The notes: a model not told the origin generated them from the letters alone. DNA of 64,000 nucleotides from Actinomycetes bacterium (GCA_024641245.1 JAHEDK010000005.1:1-64000); one strand, 5' to 3'; positions 8,124 to 17,442 are shown, counted from the stretch's first letter. A program made the numbers and translations.

Positions 8124-8570
8124 GTGCGAAAAGCGATTCTCCTTCGATCGATTGCGCAGTTTCTCGACGATGGGACCCACGTCGTGGAGGCTGCCTATAT
8201 GTGGAAACGTCATCGACTGATGATGCCGTTCGGGATCGTCTCATTCCTCGGGATGTTGGTAGTGGCGGAGTGGGCCGGGTGGGATGAGTGGGCCACCCGC
8301 ATAGTCCTCGGCCTGGCGGCAGTCGCCGTTGCAGTTGCAGCCTCAACCACATACAAGGTGGTGGCGATGACCACGGACGGACTGTATCTGCTGCAAGCGA
8401 GCCGGATTCGACAGGTGGCTACGCAGATGCTCGAGCGGCTGCCTGCGGACGCCACGATTGAGCCGGTCGGGGGAACCATACTGGCGGCCGATTGGCAGGT
8501 AGGCACTTCTGTCTACACGGTGCCGAGGTCGTCGGAACAGGCAATCAGTCGAATCGCCGCCCGGGCCTGA
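8124..8570 (+). CDS. Membrane protein with PH-like C-terminal segment
   Basis: 148 aa from GTG 8124. An N-terminal soluble stretch (RSIAQFLDDGTHVVEAAYMWKRHR) leads into a hairpin of two transmembrane helices (about residues 35-75), then KVVAMTTDGLYLLQASRI, a bacterial PH-like strand pattern. The start is chosen because codons upstream of it look random. The product probably sits in the cytoplasmic membrane. Function unknown. Its stop lies just before the convergent protease gene. Confidence 0.55.
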   Translation: MRKAILLRSIAQFLDDGTHVVEAAYMWKRHRLMMPFGIVSFLGMLVVAEWAGWDEWATRIVLGLAAVAVAVAASTTYKVVAMTTDGLYLLQASRIRQVATQMLERLPADATIEPVGGTILAADWQVGTSVYTVPRSSEQAISRIAARA

Positions 8571-8573
8571 AAT

Positions 8574-9287
8574 CTAAGGAAGCTCGAGCCGGGACGCTTC
8601 TTGATCACATACGATCGGTGTGATCGCAGCCTCATGAGCAGCAAGGAAGCGCTCGATCTCGGAGCTAGCGGTGATCCAGCTCGACTCACCGTCCTCGCCG
8701 GTCGCGAACACGATTCCGATCAGCCGGTCCGCGTCGTCATAGGCGCCGGCACCTGAATCGCCTGTGGTCGTCGCTGCCTCGAGCTCATAGCCCAGTCTGC
8801 TATGGCGATCGGTACCAAGAATCTCCTCGATCGATAGCGACACCACGTCCTTGACCACGAACGGAACGGTTCCCGATGCTGCGCCGCCGACGATGAGCCC
8901 CTGGTCGCCCGTGCCGGCCGGAGACATCTCGACGGCCGGCACCGCATCGGGAGGTACCCGCAGAACCGCCAGATCGAGGTTCAGGTCGACCGCAGTGATG
9001 GCTGCGCTCACGTCTTCGCCACGGCCAACTGAGGCCACCACTTTGTCGGCTCGCGCTACCAGGTGAGCCACGGTGAGCACGAGACCGTCGCCGATGGCCA
9101 CACCGGATCCCGTCCGGTCGGGGGCGAAGCCACAGCCGGTCGTCGCGATGCGGGCGACTCGTTGTGCCGGGCTAAATGTCGGTGGGCCAGACAAGTCGGT
9201 GCCGGCGGACTCGTTCGAACTGCATCCGTTCGCCACCGTGACCAAAAACACCAGCGCGACCTGTGAGGCTATTCGCACGGCGCGCAT
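8574..9287 (-). CDS. Exported trypsin-like serine protease lipoprotein
   Basis: 237 aa. A signal peptide ends in the lipobox VTVANGC (Cys22), so the protein is a surface lipoprotein. The chymotrypsin-fold triad is visible: His in LVLTVAHLVARA, Asp in NLDLAVLRV and Ser in TTTGDSGAGAY. It is expected to cleave peptide bonds outside the membrane. It is divergent from the TRAP transporter operon, with 77 bases between the two starts. No partner is evident. Target unknown. Confidence 0.85.
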   Translation of the reverse strand: MRAVRIASQVALVFLVTVANGCSSNESAGTDLSGPPTFSPAQRVARIATTGCGFAPDRTGSGVAIGDGLVLTVAHLVARADKVVASVGRGEDVSAAITAVDLNLDLAVLRVPPDAVPAVEMSPAGTGDQGLIVGGAASGTVPFVVKDVVSLSIEEILGTDRHSRLGYELEAATTTGDSGAGAYDDADRLIGIVFATGEDGESSWITASSEIERFLAAHEAAITPIVCDQEASRLELP

Positions 9288-9364
9288 GCTACGGTCTTTT
9301 TGGTCATCAGAAGAACCCTTCGTCGTGCGAGCAAAGGGACAGAAATGAGGCGGGGAGAGGTCGA

Positions 9365-10081
9365 TTGAGCGAGAAGGGCTTCAATCCCGACGTTACGTCG
9401 GCCGCTGAAGAGCTGCTGGGAGAGTTCACGCGGCATCGTGAAGCGGAGCCGCTCGAGATCCCCGGTGGGTTCCAGGGCCTGCTGTATCGAATCCGGGTGG
9501 CGATTGAGGCCCTGACTTCTGCTACCGGACGGGTTTCGCTGATCCTGGTCTGGGTGGTATTCCTCCTCGGGTTGTTCAACGTGATCTCCCGCTACGTTGC
9601 GAGATTCATCCAACGCGACATCATCGTCGGCGAAGTCTTCGATCTCCAGTGGATGCTGTTCGGTGCACTCTTCTTGCTGGGTCTCAACTACGGCGTTCGT
9701 GAAGGAGTCAATCCCCGTATCGATTTCTGGTGGGCCGATTTCTCAAACAAACGCAAGGCAGTTATCGATCTCGTTCTCCACGTCTTTCTATTCCTTCCAT
9801 TCCTCATCGTTGCGATGAAGATCCTCTGGAGCTACTCCCTGTCAGGCATGGGCCGATCGTTTGATGGATCGTGGTCCACCTGGAAAGTGTGGGAGATCTG
9901 GGAGCAGTCGACCGACGCGGGCGGGCTTCCCCGGGGCCCGGTCAAGCTGATGATGCTTCTGGGGTTCTTCCTCATGGCAACCCAGGTCGTTGCCGAGATC
10001 ATCAAGCAAATACTCGTGTTGATGGACCGCGAAGACCTCGCCGGCTTAGCCAAATACGAAGCGCCCCTGCGGGTGGAATGA
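9365..10081 (+). CDS. dctQ: TRAP transporter small permease (DctQ)
   Basis: 238 aa from TTG 9365; GGAGAGG ends 5 bases upstream, and longer versions lack such a site. Four hydrophobic helices (about residues 58-80, 92-112, 135-155, 195-215) match the DctQ domain. It partners the large permease that starts at 10078 (4-base overlap) and the binding protein at 11568. Together they import an organic acid driven by a sodium or proton gradient. The N-terminal cytoplasmic extension is longer than usual. Confidence 0.85.
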   Translation: MSEKGFNPDVTSAAEELLGEFTRHREAEPLEIPGGFQGLLYRIRVAIEALTSATGRVSLILVWVVFLLGLFNVISRYVARFIQRDIIVGEVFDLQWMLFGALFLLGLNYGVREGVNPRIDFWWADFSNKRKAVIDLVLHVFLFLPFLIVAMKILWSYSLSGMGRSFDGSWSTWKVWEIWEQSTDAGGLPRGPVKLMMLLGFFLMATQVVAEIIKQILVLMDREDLAGLAKYEAPLRVE

Positions 10082-11487
10082 TGGATCTCGGCGTCGCCCT
10101 CGCTCTAACGATGTTCGTCGTCTTCCTGGCGATGATCCTCATTGGATACAACGTCGCATTCTCGTTCGCCTCTACCGCGCTGTTCTTTTCATTTATCGGC
10201 AACCTCCTGGGGGTGTTTGATCCCAATACCCTCAATGTCTTGCCGGGGCGGTGGTTCGGGGCCGTTTCGGATTCAACTCTGCTGGCGGTCCCCTTCTTTG
10301 TCTTGATGGGAGCGATCCTCGAGCGATCGGGACTCGCCGAGCGGTTGCTGGATGCGATCGGGATGCTCCTCGGGCCACTCAAGGGAGGGGTCGCTGCGGC
10401 AGTCGTGCTGGTCGGCACGCTCCTGGCGGCAGCCACGGGCGTCGTCGCGGCCACGGTGATCGTGATGGGTCTGCTCTCACTGCCCACGATGATCCGTCTC
10501 GGTTATGACCACAAGCTGGCCACCGGTGTCATTGTTGCATCGGGGACTCTGGCGCAGTTGGTGCCGCCCAGCCTGGTCCTGATACTTCTGGCCCAGCAGA
10601 TGGGCGTCGGCATTCTCGGGCTGTTCGCCGGCGCGTTGATCCCGGGGCTCATGCTCAGCGTTTTCTATGCCATGTATGCCCTCGGCATCTCCTACCTGCG
10701 CCCCGGATACGGCCCGCCGATGCCTGCGGAGGAAAGGGCGCTATCCGGTAAGGTATTGGCACTCGAAGTTCTCTTTTCCGTAGTGCCCATCATCCTATTG
10801 ATCATCGGGGTGCTCTTCTCGATCTTCCAGGGCATAGCTACGCCTTCGGAATCTGGGGCGGTGGGCGTTCTTGGTGCTTTGACACTCGCCGTTCTTGCTT
10901 TCTGGTTCGACAAGATCCTCATCCGGGCCGGAGCAACGCACATAAACCCACGGTGGCGGCTGACGCCCAAAGCAATGAACGAAGCCGCCCGATCCACCGC
11001 CAACATCAGCATCCTCGTGATGACCCTCCTCTTCGCCTCTTCCTTCTTCTCGCTCATGTTCCTACAACTCGGCGGTTCGGATGCCACAGCCGATTTCCTG
11101 GCCGGAATCGGTGGGGGCAAAACCGGCTTCGTGATCGTGGCGATGATCGCGGTGTTCCTGCTTGGAATTAATCTGGAATTCCTCGAAATCACGTTCATCG
11201 TGGTCCCCATCTTCCTGCCGGCCATGGAGGCGCTCGGTTTCACCATCCAGGAGAAGATCTGGTTCACGGTGATGATGGCTGTGAACCTGAACATGGCATT
11301 CATCTCGCCCCCGGTCGGCTTCTCCCTGTTCTACCTCCAGAGCGTCGCGCCTCCTGAAGTCAAGACCGCCGACATCCACAAGGGGGCTCTCCCTTTCATG
11401 GTGCTCCAGGGAGTAGCACTCGTGATTCTTGCGGCCTTCCCGGGCGTCGTCGAGTTCTCGCACGATCTCTTCGTGGCCGCCAATTGA
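10078..11487 (+). CDS. dctM: TRAP transporter large permease (DctM)
   Basis: 469 aa, about twelve hydrophobic helices. Typical DctM signatures include [20 protein letters not shown], the [17 protein letters not shown] region, [10 protein letters not shown] and the C-terminal [13 protein letters not shown]. It forms the transport channel. It begins with ATGATG overlapping the dctQ stop and precedes the periplasmic-type binding protein by 80 bases. Confidence 0.92.
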   Translation: MMDLGVALALTMFVVFLAMILIGYNVAFSFASTALFFSFIGNLLGVFDPNTLNVLPGRWFGAVSDSTLLAVPFFVLMGAILERSGLAERLLDAIGMLLGPLKGGVAAAVVLVGTLLAAATGVVAATVIVMGLLSLPTMIRLGYDHKLATGVIVASGTLAQLVPPSLVLILLAQQMGVGILGLFAGALIPGLMLSVFYAMYALGISYLRPGYGPPMPAEERALSGKVLALEVLFSVVPIILLIIGVLFSIFQGIATPSESGAVGVLGALTLAVLAFWFDKILIRAGATHINPRWRLTPKAMNEAARSTANISILVMTLLFASSFFSLMFLQLGGSDATADFLAGIGGGKTGFVIVAMIAVFLLGINLEFLEITFIVVPIFLPAMEALGFTIQEKIWFTVMMAVNLNMAFISPPVGFSLFYLQSVAPPEVKTADIHKGALPFMVLQGVALVILAAFPGVVEFSHDLFVAAN

Positions 11488-11567
11488 CATATGAGATATT
11501 GATGGATTGGCCGACAGAGGTCTTCACCGGCTGCTAAAAAGAACCCACGATCGGAGGAGGTCGCGAC

Positions 11568-12785
11568 ATGGAGAACACATCTCCCGAGGAGATTCGCATC
11601 GACGAGGAAAACAGGGACCCAGGTCTCAGTCGGCGTCAATTCATCAGGAACGGTGTCGGTGTAGCCGGTTTCGCGGCCGCCGGTTCGCTGCTGGCGGCCT
11701 GCTCGACTGCCGACGATGAAACGAGCACCACGCTCGCGCAGGACACGACCGAAATCACGGAAGTCATCCTGTCCCAATCCGATATGCCCGAGATCGACTG
11801 GCAGATGCCGACCAGCTGGCCTGGTTCGCTGATCGGGACGATCGGTGCTGGAGCTCAGATCTTCGCAGACGAGATGTTGAAGATGACCGGCGGCAAGTTC
11901 AAAGTCACACCACGGGTGGCAGGCGAACTCGTCGGTGGCCTTGAAGTCATCCCAACGGTGCGCGATGGTGGCGCCGAAGCCGGCCACACGGCCTCCTACT
12001 ACTACGTTGGCCTGAGCCCGGTAATGCAGTTTGGAACTGCCGTACCGTTTGGCCTCACGTCCCGCCAGCAGGATGCCTGGCTGTACGAGGCCGGCGGCCT
12101 GGACATGCTGCGCGAGTTCTACGCATCGGAATTCGGACTGATCCAGTTCCCGGCCGGGAATACCGGCGTGCAGATGGGAGGCTGGTTCACGAAGGAGATC
12201 AACTCCGTAGCCGATCTCCAGGGCCTCAAGATGAGGATTCCCGGCCTGGCAGGACGCTCGTTCAACAATCTTGGTGCCGAGCAGGTGACCGTCGCCGGGG
12301 GTGACATCATCACTTCCATTGAAACCGGAGCGATCGACGCGGCCGAGTGGGTCGGACCCTATGACGACCTCATTCTCGGATTGGGTGAACTCGGAACCAA
12401 GGTATACAACTATCACCCGGGATGGTGGGAGCCCGGCTCCACCTTGGAAATTGTCATTCCGCTCACACTGTGGAACGAGCTGCCCGAGGAGTATCAAGCG
12501 GCCGTGGAGAACGCGGCCAAAGCGGCCAACATTGGCACCATGGCCAAGTACGACGTGCTCAACTCGGAGGCTTTGGCGCAGGTCAAGGCGGTCGCGGAGA
12601 TCAGGGAGTTCCCCGAGGATGTCCTGACGGCCTTCAAGACCGATTTCGAGACTGTCCTGGACGGTATCGCGGCTGAAGATGGCGCGTTTGCCGAGATCCT
12701 CGCTCCGTGGCGTGAGTTTCGCGATTCGGTGCAGGAGTGGCATTCCCTGGCCGAGTCGTCGATGCTCCGAGCGTTCAGTCTCTAG
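11568..12785 (+). CDS. dctP: TRAP transporter solute-binding protein (DctP), Tat-exported lipoprotein
   Basis: 405 aa. The twin-arginine motif SRRQFIRNGV (residues 24-33) and the lipobox LLAAC indicate folded export and membrane anchoring. The body (VDLQGLKMRIPGL, GGDIITSIETGAIDAAEW) is typical of DctP binding proteins, including the conserved MRIP region that contacts the ligand carboxylate. GGAGGAGG precedes the ATG. It completes the dctQMP operon, which a strong hairpin closes at 12816. The substrate is probably a carboxylate; its identity cannot be read from sequence. Confidence 0.9.
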   Translation: MENTSPEEIRIDEENRDPGLSRRQFIRNGVGVAGFAAAGSLLAACSTADDETSTTLAQDTTEITEVILSQSDMPEIDWQMPTSWPGSLIGTIGAGAQIFADEMLKMTGGKFKVTPRVAGELVGGLEVIPTVRDGGAEAGHTASYYYVGLSPVMQFGTAVPFGLTSRQQDAWLYEAGGLDMLREFYASEFGLIQFPAGNTGVQMGGWFTKEINSVADLQGLKMRIPGLAGRSFNNLGAEQVTVAGGDIITSIETGAIDAAEWVGPYDDLILGLGELGTKVYNYHPGWWEPGSTLEIVIPLTLWNELPEEYQAAVENAAKAANIGTMAKYDVLNSEALAQVKAVAEIREFPEDVLTAFKTDFETVLDGIAAEDGAFAEILAPWREFRDSVQEWHSLAESSMLRAFSL

Positions 12786-12815
12786 GAGATCCCGGGTCAA
12801 GGACCCCTCAGATCC

Positions 12816-12847
12816 AAATGAACCCGCACCGAAGTGCGGGTTCATTT
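12816..12847 (+). terminator. Terminator-like hairpin after dctP
   Basis: A perfect 14-bp stem (12816-12829 with 12834-12847) closes a CGAA loop. It separates the TRAP operon from the MerB-like gene. Confidence 0.75.
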
Positions 12848-12915
12848 GATTCTCGGAATACTCTGAGTTCGGTTTCGGTGATGCCCTACGATGATCGGTG
12901 ACGAATGGAGTTCCC

Positions 12916-13596
12916 ATGTCCAGATCCGCACTGTTGGATCAGGGTTACGCCGAAGTGCTGCGCCGGTGCATCGCAACAGGTCGGGCGCCCCACTACACCG
13001 AACTGGCCGCATCGCTCGGCATATCGCTGGCGGAGGCGAGGTCGATGGTCCACGAGCTGGTGAGACTGACGCCGGGATGGGTGCATCCCGGAACTGATCT
13101 TCTGGCGTCGTTCCCGCCCTTCAACCTTCAACCAACGCAGTACCGAGTGACGATCGATGGTGATCAACGCTGGTTCGCCCAATGTGGATTCGAGGCCCTG
13201 GCCATCCGGTGGTTGGTCCCGGGCCAGACGGTGAGGATCGAAGCTCCGTGTTTGTGTTGCGGCGAACCGATGGTGTTGGAGATGACCGATGAATCCATCG
13301 CCACCGTCGAGCCCGAGGCCATGGTCGGCTACACGAGTTCTGAGATCGGCGGAGATCCGGCCACCCGGCCATTCAGGTGAGCAAACATGAATCTCTTCCG
13401 GTCGGAAGAGCACGCTCGCAACTGGGACCGGTACGACGACACGATGGCAGCCAGCCTCCGTCCGGTGGCCGAATGGGCAGACATTTTCAGCAATGTCTAC
13501 TTTCGTTCGCGCCGCCGCTCCGATTTCGTGTCGTGGGCGCAGAGCGATGCCGGGATAGCGGCTTTCGCCGAGCTTCGCCGTCGGGCACGGGCCTGA
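12916..13596 (+). CDS. MerB-like organomercurial lyase family protein, candidate selenoprotein (TGA at 13378)
   Basis: The frame from ATG 12916 (GGAG upstream) runs 154 codons to TGA 13378-13380 and continues in the same frame to TGA 13594, for 226 residues if the first TGA is read through. The N-terminal winged-helix part is followed by FAQCGFEALAI, the first catalytic Cys (residue 90), then a Cys-rich strand APCLCCGEP. In MerB of plasmid R831b the second catalytic Cys lies in SFCCHVHFFASVPTAEDW. Aligning FFAS with LFRS puts the TGA exactly on that Cys (RPFR-TGA-ANMNLFRSEEHARNW). MerB cleaves carbon-mercury bonds with these Cys. The TGA may encode selenocysteine, helped by the hairpin at 13393. 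Alternatives: an inactivating stop, or a split two-gene form with restart at ATG 13387. Confidence 0.65.
13393..13410 (+). promoter_or_regulatory. SECIS-like hairpin downstream of the in-frame TGA
   Basis: CTCTTCC (13393-13399) pairs perfectly with GGAAGAG (13404-13410) around a GGTC loop. Nineteen bases separate the TGA from the loop, and the first two loop bases are G. This meets the usual bacterial SECIS rules (loop about 16-37 nt downstream, short loop with a leading G). The Escherichia coli fdhF element, as I recall it, has the same GGUC tip. Confidence 0.6.
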
Positions 13597-13621
13597 CCAC
13601 CGACCAAAGCGATCCTGCCGC

Positions 13622-14461
13622 TTAGATTTCCTGCAGTGCCTCTGCCAGGGGCTGAACCATTCCGGGGTTGAACGGCGCCCTCAAGCTGAACACCGCCATG
13701 TCGAGTCCGGTCGAGAACAGCCGGGCAGCCTCGTCGGCCAGGGCCTTCGGGTCGGCATCGGCAGGAGTGAACACGTGGGCGCTTCTGGTGATCTCATCTG
13801 CATTGCGTCCGACTGCCTCGCAGTGTGAGAGCAGCACTTCGTTCTTGTGGTTCCAGGCGTCGGGTTCGATCCTCAGGGCATCCCAGATGTCGGCCCATCG
13901 AGCAACGATCCTCAAGGTGCGCCTCTCGCCGCCGCCACCGATAGCAATCGGTGGGCGCGGTCGCTGCGTGCCTTTCGGTTCGCAGTGGGCATCGGTGAAG
14001 GTGTAATACTCACCTTCGAAATCGAGGGACGACTCCGACAACAGACGAGCGATCACCTCCACCCCCTCTTCGAATCGATCCATCCGCTCCTTGATGGTTC
14101 CCAACTCGAGACCGTAGGCATCGACCTCGGTTTGAAACCAGCCGGCTCCCAGCCCGAGGTTCAGGCGACCGCCGGACACGATGTCCAGCGTCGCAGCCAT
14201 CTTCGCCGTCACTGCCGGGTGCCGGAAGTGCATACCGTGCACCATCGTTCCCACCCGGATCCGGGATGTGGCACGGGCGAGCGCGGTGAGCGTGACCCAT
14301 GCTTCGAGAACGGGTCCGTGCGGGTCGCCGGCGATGGGGTAGAGGTGGTCGAAAACCCAGGCCGACTCGAACAGGTCGATCTGGTCGGCTTCTTTCCACA
14401 CCGCCAGCGTGTCGTCCCAGCTCACATGCTGCGGGGGAGTCTTGATGGCGAATCGTCCCAT
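13622..14461 (-). CDS. LLM-class (F420-dependent type) oxidoreductase
   Basis: 279 aa from ATG 14461 (GAGAGG 8 bases upstream; a TTG six bases earlier is less well placed). Luciferase-like TIM-barrel signatures: SAWVFDHLYP, IRVGTMVHGMHFRHPAVTAKMAATLDIVSGGRLNLGLGAGW and PIAIGGGGERRTLRIVARWADIWD. Such enzymes in actinobacteria usually use coenzyme F420 to reduce or oxidise small organic substrates. It is convergent with the MerB-like gene, 25 bases apart, and upstream of the FAH-family gene on the complementary strand. Substrate unknown. Confidence 0.85.
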   Translation of the reverse strand: MGRFAIKTPPQHVSWDDTLAVWKEADQIDLFESAWVFDHLYPIAGDPHGPVLEAWVTLTALARATSRIRVGTMVHGMHFRHPAVTAKMAATLDIVSGGRLNLGLGAGWFQTEVDAYGLELGTIKERMDRFEEGVEVIARLLSESSLDFEGEYYTFTDAHCEPKGTQRPRPPIAIGGGGERRTLRIVARWADIWDALRIEPDAWNHKNEVLLSHCEAVGRNADEITRSAHVFTPADADPKALADEAARLFSTGLDMAVFSLRAPFNPGMVQPLAEALQEI

Positions 14462-14547
14462 GATCAATGCCTCTCTGTAATTCGGATGGCACCCACCCTA
14501 TGTGTCCCGCGGCCCGCACGCTCGATCAGTTCACAGCCCAAAGTGCA

Positions 14548-15414
14548 CTACTCGACCGGATTGCGCAACGTGCCGATCCCGTCGATGGAGATCTCGACGA
14601 CATCGCCTCTTGCCAGGTAGCGCGGTGGGTCGAATCCGATTCCGACGCCGAGACCGGTTCCCGTGGCGATGACATCGCCGGGCTCCAGCGTCAGCACCTG
14701 CGACAGTGTGACGATGAGAGATTCGGTATCGAAGATCAACGCCGAGATGGGCGCTTCCTGGCGGAGCTCACCGTTGACATGGGTGCGCATCCACGATGAG
14801 GTGATGTCCGGGAGTTCGTCCCGGGTGGTGATACAAGGTCCCATCGGGCAGAACGTGTCGGGGCTCTTCCCGATGAACCACTGGACGTGCCGCTTCTGGA
14901 GATCACGGGCGGTGACATCGTTGACGATTGTCCAGCCGAACACATGGGAGAGGGCGTCTTCTCGACTCACATTCTTCGCGGCGCGACCGATCACGACGGC
15001 CATCTCGCCCTCATAGTCGGTGGTTCCAGTTGGATCGTTGGCCAGGGTGATCGGATCGTTCGGTCCGATCACCGACGTCGGCGCCTTGGTGAAGACCACC
15101 GGGTTGTCCGGGATCATCTGCTTCTCGGAGGCGTCGAACCCGGAATCCGAGAACTCCTTGGCGTGGTCCCGGTAGTTGCGACCGACGGCGAAGACGTTCT
15201 TTCGCATGCGTAGTGGGGCGAGCAGTCGGGCCGCGGATAGGGGCACTCGCTGGCCTTCGCGTGACGCCTGCATTGCAGAGTCGAGCGACCAATCGGCGAT
15301 CACGTTGACCATATCGGCCGACCCGAGCCCTCCGGAACTGAGATCCACGATCTCGTCGCCTTCGATGGCGCCGACCGCGGCCTCTCCTTCGAACCAATAA
15401 GTCACAAGCCTCAC
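14548..15414 (-). CDS. Fumarylacetoacetate hydrolase (FAH) family protein
   Basis: 288 aa from GTG 15414. The metal-binding ExE is seen in DYEGEMAVVIGR. Other family blocks are VGRNYRDHAKEF, GWTIVNDVTARDLQKRH and GDVIATGTGLGVG. The family cleaves C-C bonds of beta-diketo acids or hydrates/decarboxylates dienoates in ring-cleavage pathways. Its promoter faces the palindrome at 15423-15450, shared with the divergent transporter, so both are probably controlled together. A paralogue lies at 18336. Confidence 0.85.
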   Translation of the reverse strand: MRLVTYWFEGEAAVGAIEGDEIVDLSSGGLGSADMVNVIADWSLDSAMQASREGQRVPLSAARLLAPLRMRKNVFAVGRNYRDHAKEFSDSGFDASEKQMIPDNPVVFTKAPTSVIGPNDPITLANDPTGTTDYEGEMAVVIGRAAKNVSREDALSHVFGWTIVNDVTARDLQKRHVQWFIGKSPDTFCPMGPCITTRDELPDITSSWMRTHVNGELRQEAPISALIFDTESLIVTLSQVLTLEPGDVIATGTGLGVGIGFDPPRYLARGDVVEISIDGIGTLRNPVE

Positions 15415-15422
15415 AATCCCGA

Positions 15423-15450
15423 CATCCTACATCGAATATGATGTAGGATG
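15423..15450. promoter_or_regulatory. Perfect palindrome between divergent genes, likely GntR operator
   Basis: CATCCTACATC (15423-15433) and GATGTAGGATG (15440-15450) form an 11-bp perfect inverted repeat with a 6-bp spacer. Related half-sites (ATCCTGCA / TGTAGGAT) occur at 22025-22043 upstream of the GntR-family regulator. Confidence 0.65.
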
Positions 15451-15535
15451 CCCGAAGAAGTGAGCGGCCGTCTCTCGAGTCGGCTGCTAGCTGAGGAGGC
15501 GCGACTCACCGCGACAGCCTATTTGGAGGTGGAGG

Positions 15536-16603
15536 ATGGTACGTACTCGTTCTTGGTTGGTCCTATTCATCGTTCTGGCGTTGACGTTCGCCGCCTGCGG
15601 GGATAGCACCGATGATTCGACAGACACAACGGCCGGCGCGACCGCTACAACGGCAGCCCCGGCGGAGCTAACGAAGGTCACGGTGCTCGCCCCGAACCCT
15701 TCGGCTGTGATCTGGTTCAGCCTTTGCACGGCTATCTATGAGGGCTACCTCGAAGAAGAGGGCATCGATGCCAGCTTCGAGGCCGTTGACGGATCAGGTG
15801 CAGTGCTGCAGGCGATGGCCGCCGGTCAGGCCGAGTTCGGCATTCCCGGCCCGGGACCGTTGCTTGCCGCCCGGGCAGCCGGTGAAGATCCCGTCGCCAT
15901 CTACAACGGATTCGCCCAGGCACTGTTTGGCCTCGTCGTGTTGGAAGATTCCGCCTACAAAGTGCCTGCGGACCTCAAGGGTGACGGTGCGCCGACCGTT
16001 ATCGGCGTAGGTACCGCAGAAGGATCAGAAGTCACCTTCGTGCGCCCGATCCTCACCGCGGCCGGCCTGGAAGAGGGCGTCGACTACGAGTTCCTGCCCG
16101 TCGGTGACGGTGGCCCAGCCACCGCAGCCTTCGAGCGGGGCGAGATTGAAGCCTATGCAGCTGCCGTGCCGGACATGGCGATTATCGAAGCCCGCGGCTT
16201 GCCGCTTCTGGAGATCACTCCTCCGGAGTACAAGACCGTGTTCGGAAATGGATATGCCACCACGCAAGCGCTGATCGATTCGGATCCGGACCTGGTTCAA
16301 GGATTCGTGAACGGCCTGGTCAAGGGTGCCCTGTTTGGTGAGGCAAATCCGGACGCCGCCGAGGCCGATTGCGCCCAGATGAACCCGGAAGAGGCGACCG
16401 ATCCGGAGCTGGCCAGAGCGTTGCTCGATCTCTCGATCGTCGTGAGCAAGCCGCTCGGTGGTCTCCCGTGGGGCACGTACGACCCGGTGGCCTGGCAGGC
16501 GTGGGCCGACAGCCTGGTCGGCGACGGCACGCTTACCGAGGCTCCTGATGTGAGCGTGGCGTTCACCAACAAGTATGTGGAAGCAGCCCACGCGGGTAGT
16601 TGA
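15536..16603 (+). CDS. ABC transporter substrate-binding lipoprotein (NMT1/SsuA type)
   Basis: 355 aa. Signal peptide and lipobox LTFAAC (Cys21), then a Thr/Asp-rich linker. The body (AIYEGYLEEEGIDASFEAVDGSGAVLQAMAAGQAEFGI) has the NMT1/SsuA periplasmic-binding fold used for thiamine precursors, sulfonates and aromatic acids. GGAGGTGGAGG precedes the ATG. The ATPase (16609) and permease (17439) follow, so this is the ligand receptor of a complete importer. It sits next to two FAH-family enzymes, suggesting an organic acid ligand. Confidence 0.85.
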   Translation: MVRTRSWLVLFIVLALTFAACGDSTDDSTDTTAGATATTAAPAELTKVTVLAPNPSAVIWFSLCTAIYEGYLEEEGIDASFEAVDGSGAVLQAMAAGQAEFGIPGPGPLLAARAAGEDPVAIYNGFAQALFGLVVLEDSAYKVPADLKGDGAPTVIGVGTAEGSEVTFVRPILTAAGLEEGVDYEFLPVGDGGPATAAFERGEIEAYAAAVPDMAIIEARGLPLLEITPPEYKTVFGNGYATTQALIDSDPDLVQGFVNGLVKGALFGEANPDAAEADCAQMNPEEATDPELARALLDLSIVVSKPLGGLPWGTYDPVAWQAWADSLVGDGTLTEAPDVSVAFTNKYVEAAHAGS

Positions 16604-16608
16604 GCGGG

Positions 16609-17442
16609 ATGATCGAATCAACTGATGCCGTTGACCGGGCGGGGCAACAGCCCCGCCCGGTCAACGATGAGGTCGTCAGGATTACCGGCCTCTCCAAAAC
16701 CTTTCATAAGCGCGGCTTGAGCGCCCTGGATGACGTTGACATGGTTCTTCGCCACGGCACCTTCACGAGTGTCATCGGCCCAAGCGGATGCGGGAAATCC
16801 ACCCTGCTGAAGATCATGGCAGGACTGATTCCGGCAAGTTCAGGGGAGATCCTGCTGAATGGTGTGGAGGTGACGGGCCCCCGTCAAGACATCGGGATCA
16901 TGTTCCAGCAGCCGACGTTGCTCCCCTGGCGCACCTCACTTGAGAATGTCCTGCTGCCGATCGAGATCAGGTCGGGATCTGCGGCCGCCCAGGCGCGCTC
17001 GGCGGATGCCCTCCAACTGCTCGAACTGGTAGGACTCGAAGGTTTCGATCAAGTGCGGCCGTTCGAGCTCTCCGGCGGCATGGCGCAGCGAGTGGCCATC
17101 TGTCGGATGCTCGTCACCGGACCGGCGATTCTTCTGCTCGACGAGCCGTTCGGGGCTCTGGACGAGTTGACCCGCGAGTACATGAACGTCGAATTGCAGC
17201 GGATCTGCCGGGAGCGAGATGCCACCTCTTTCATGGTGACCCATGCGATCCCGGAAGCCGTATTTCTGGCCGACCAGGTGTTCGTGATGTCGGCTCGGCC
17301 CGGTCGGATAGCCACGATTGTTGATGTCGACCTTCCCCGTCCAAGGACTCTTGACATGATGACAACTCCCGAGTTCGGGGCACTCGTGCGGCGCGTGCGC
17401 CACGAGCTCGACATGGGAATCGGCGGAGGAGGCGAACAATGA
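16609..17442 (+). CDS. ABC transporter ATP-binding protein (SsuB/TauB type)
   Basis: 277 aa from ATG 16609 (an alternative TTG at 16600 overlaps the previous stop). Walker A GPSGCGKST, the signature LSGGMAQRV and Walker B ILLLDEPFGALD are all intact, followed by the His switch FMVTHAIPEA. It energises the importer from the cytoplasmic face. It overlaps the permease start by 4 bases. Confidence 0.92.
   Translation: MIESTDAVDRAGQQPRPVNDEVVRITGLSKTFHKRGLSALDDVDMVLRHGTFTSVIGPSGCGKSTLLKIMAGLIPASSGEILLNGVEVTGPRQDIGIMFQQPTLLPWRTSLENVLLPIEIRSGSAAAQARSADALQLLELVGLEGFDQVRPFELSGGMAQRVAICRMLVTGPAILLLDEPFGALDELTREYMNVELQRICRERDATSFMVTHAIPEAVFLADQVFVMSARPGRIATIVDVDLPRPRTLDMMTTPEFGALVRRVRHELDMGIGGGGEQ

Noticed and set aside
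13387-13596. A separate 69-aa gene starting at ATG 13387
   Set aside because: It has an AGGTGAG sequence upstream, but it is in the same frame as the preceding gene, continues MerB homology without a gap, and the missing residue is the catalytic Cys. Read-through or a broken single gene explains it better.
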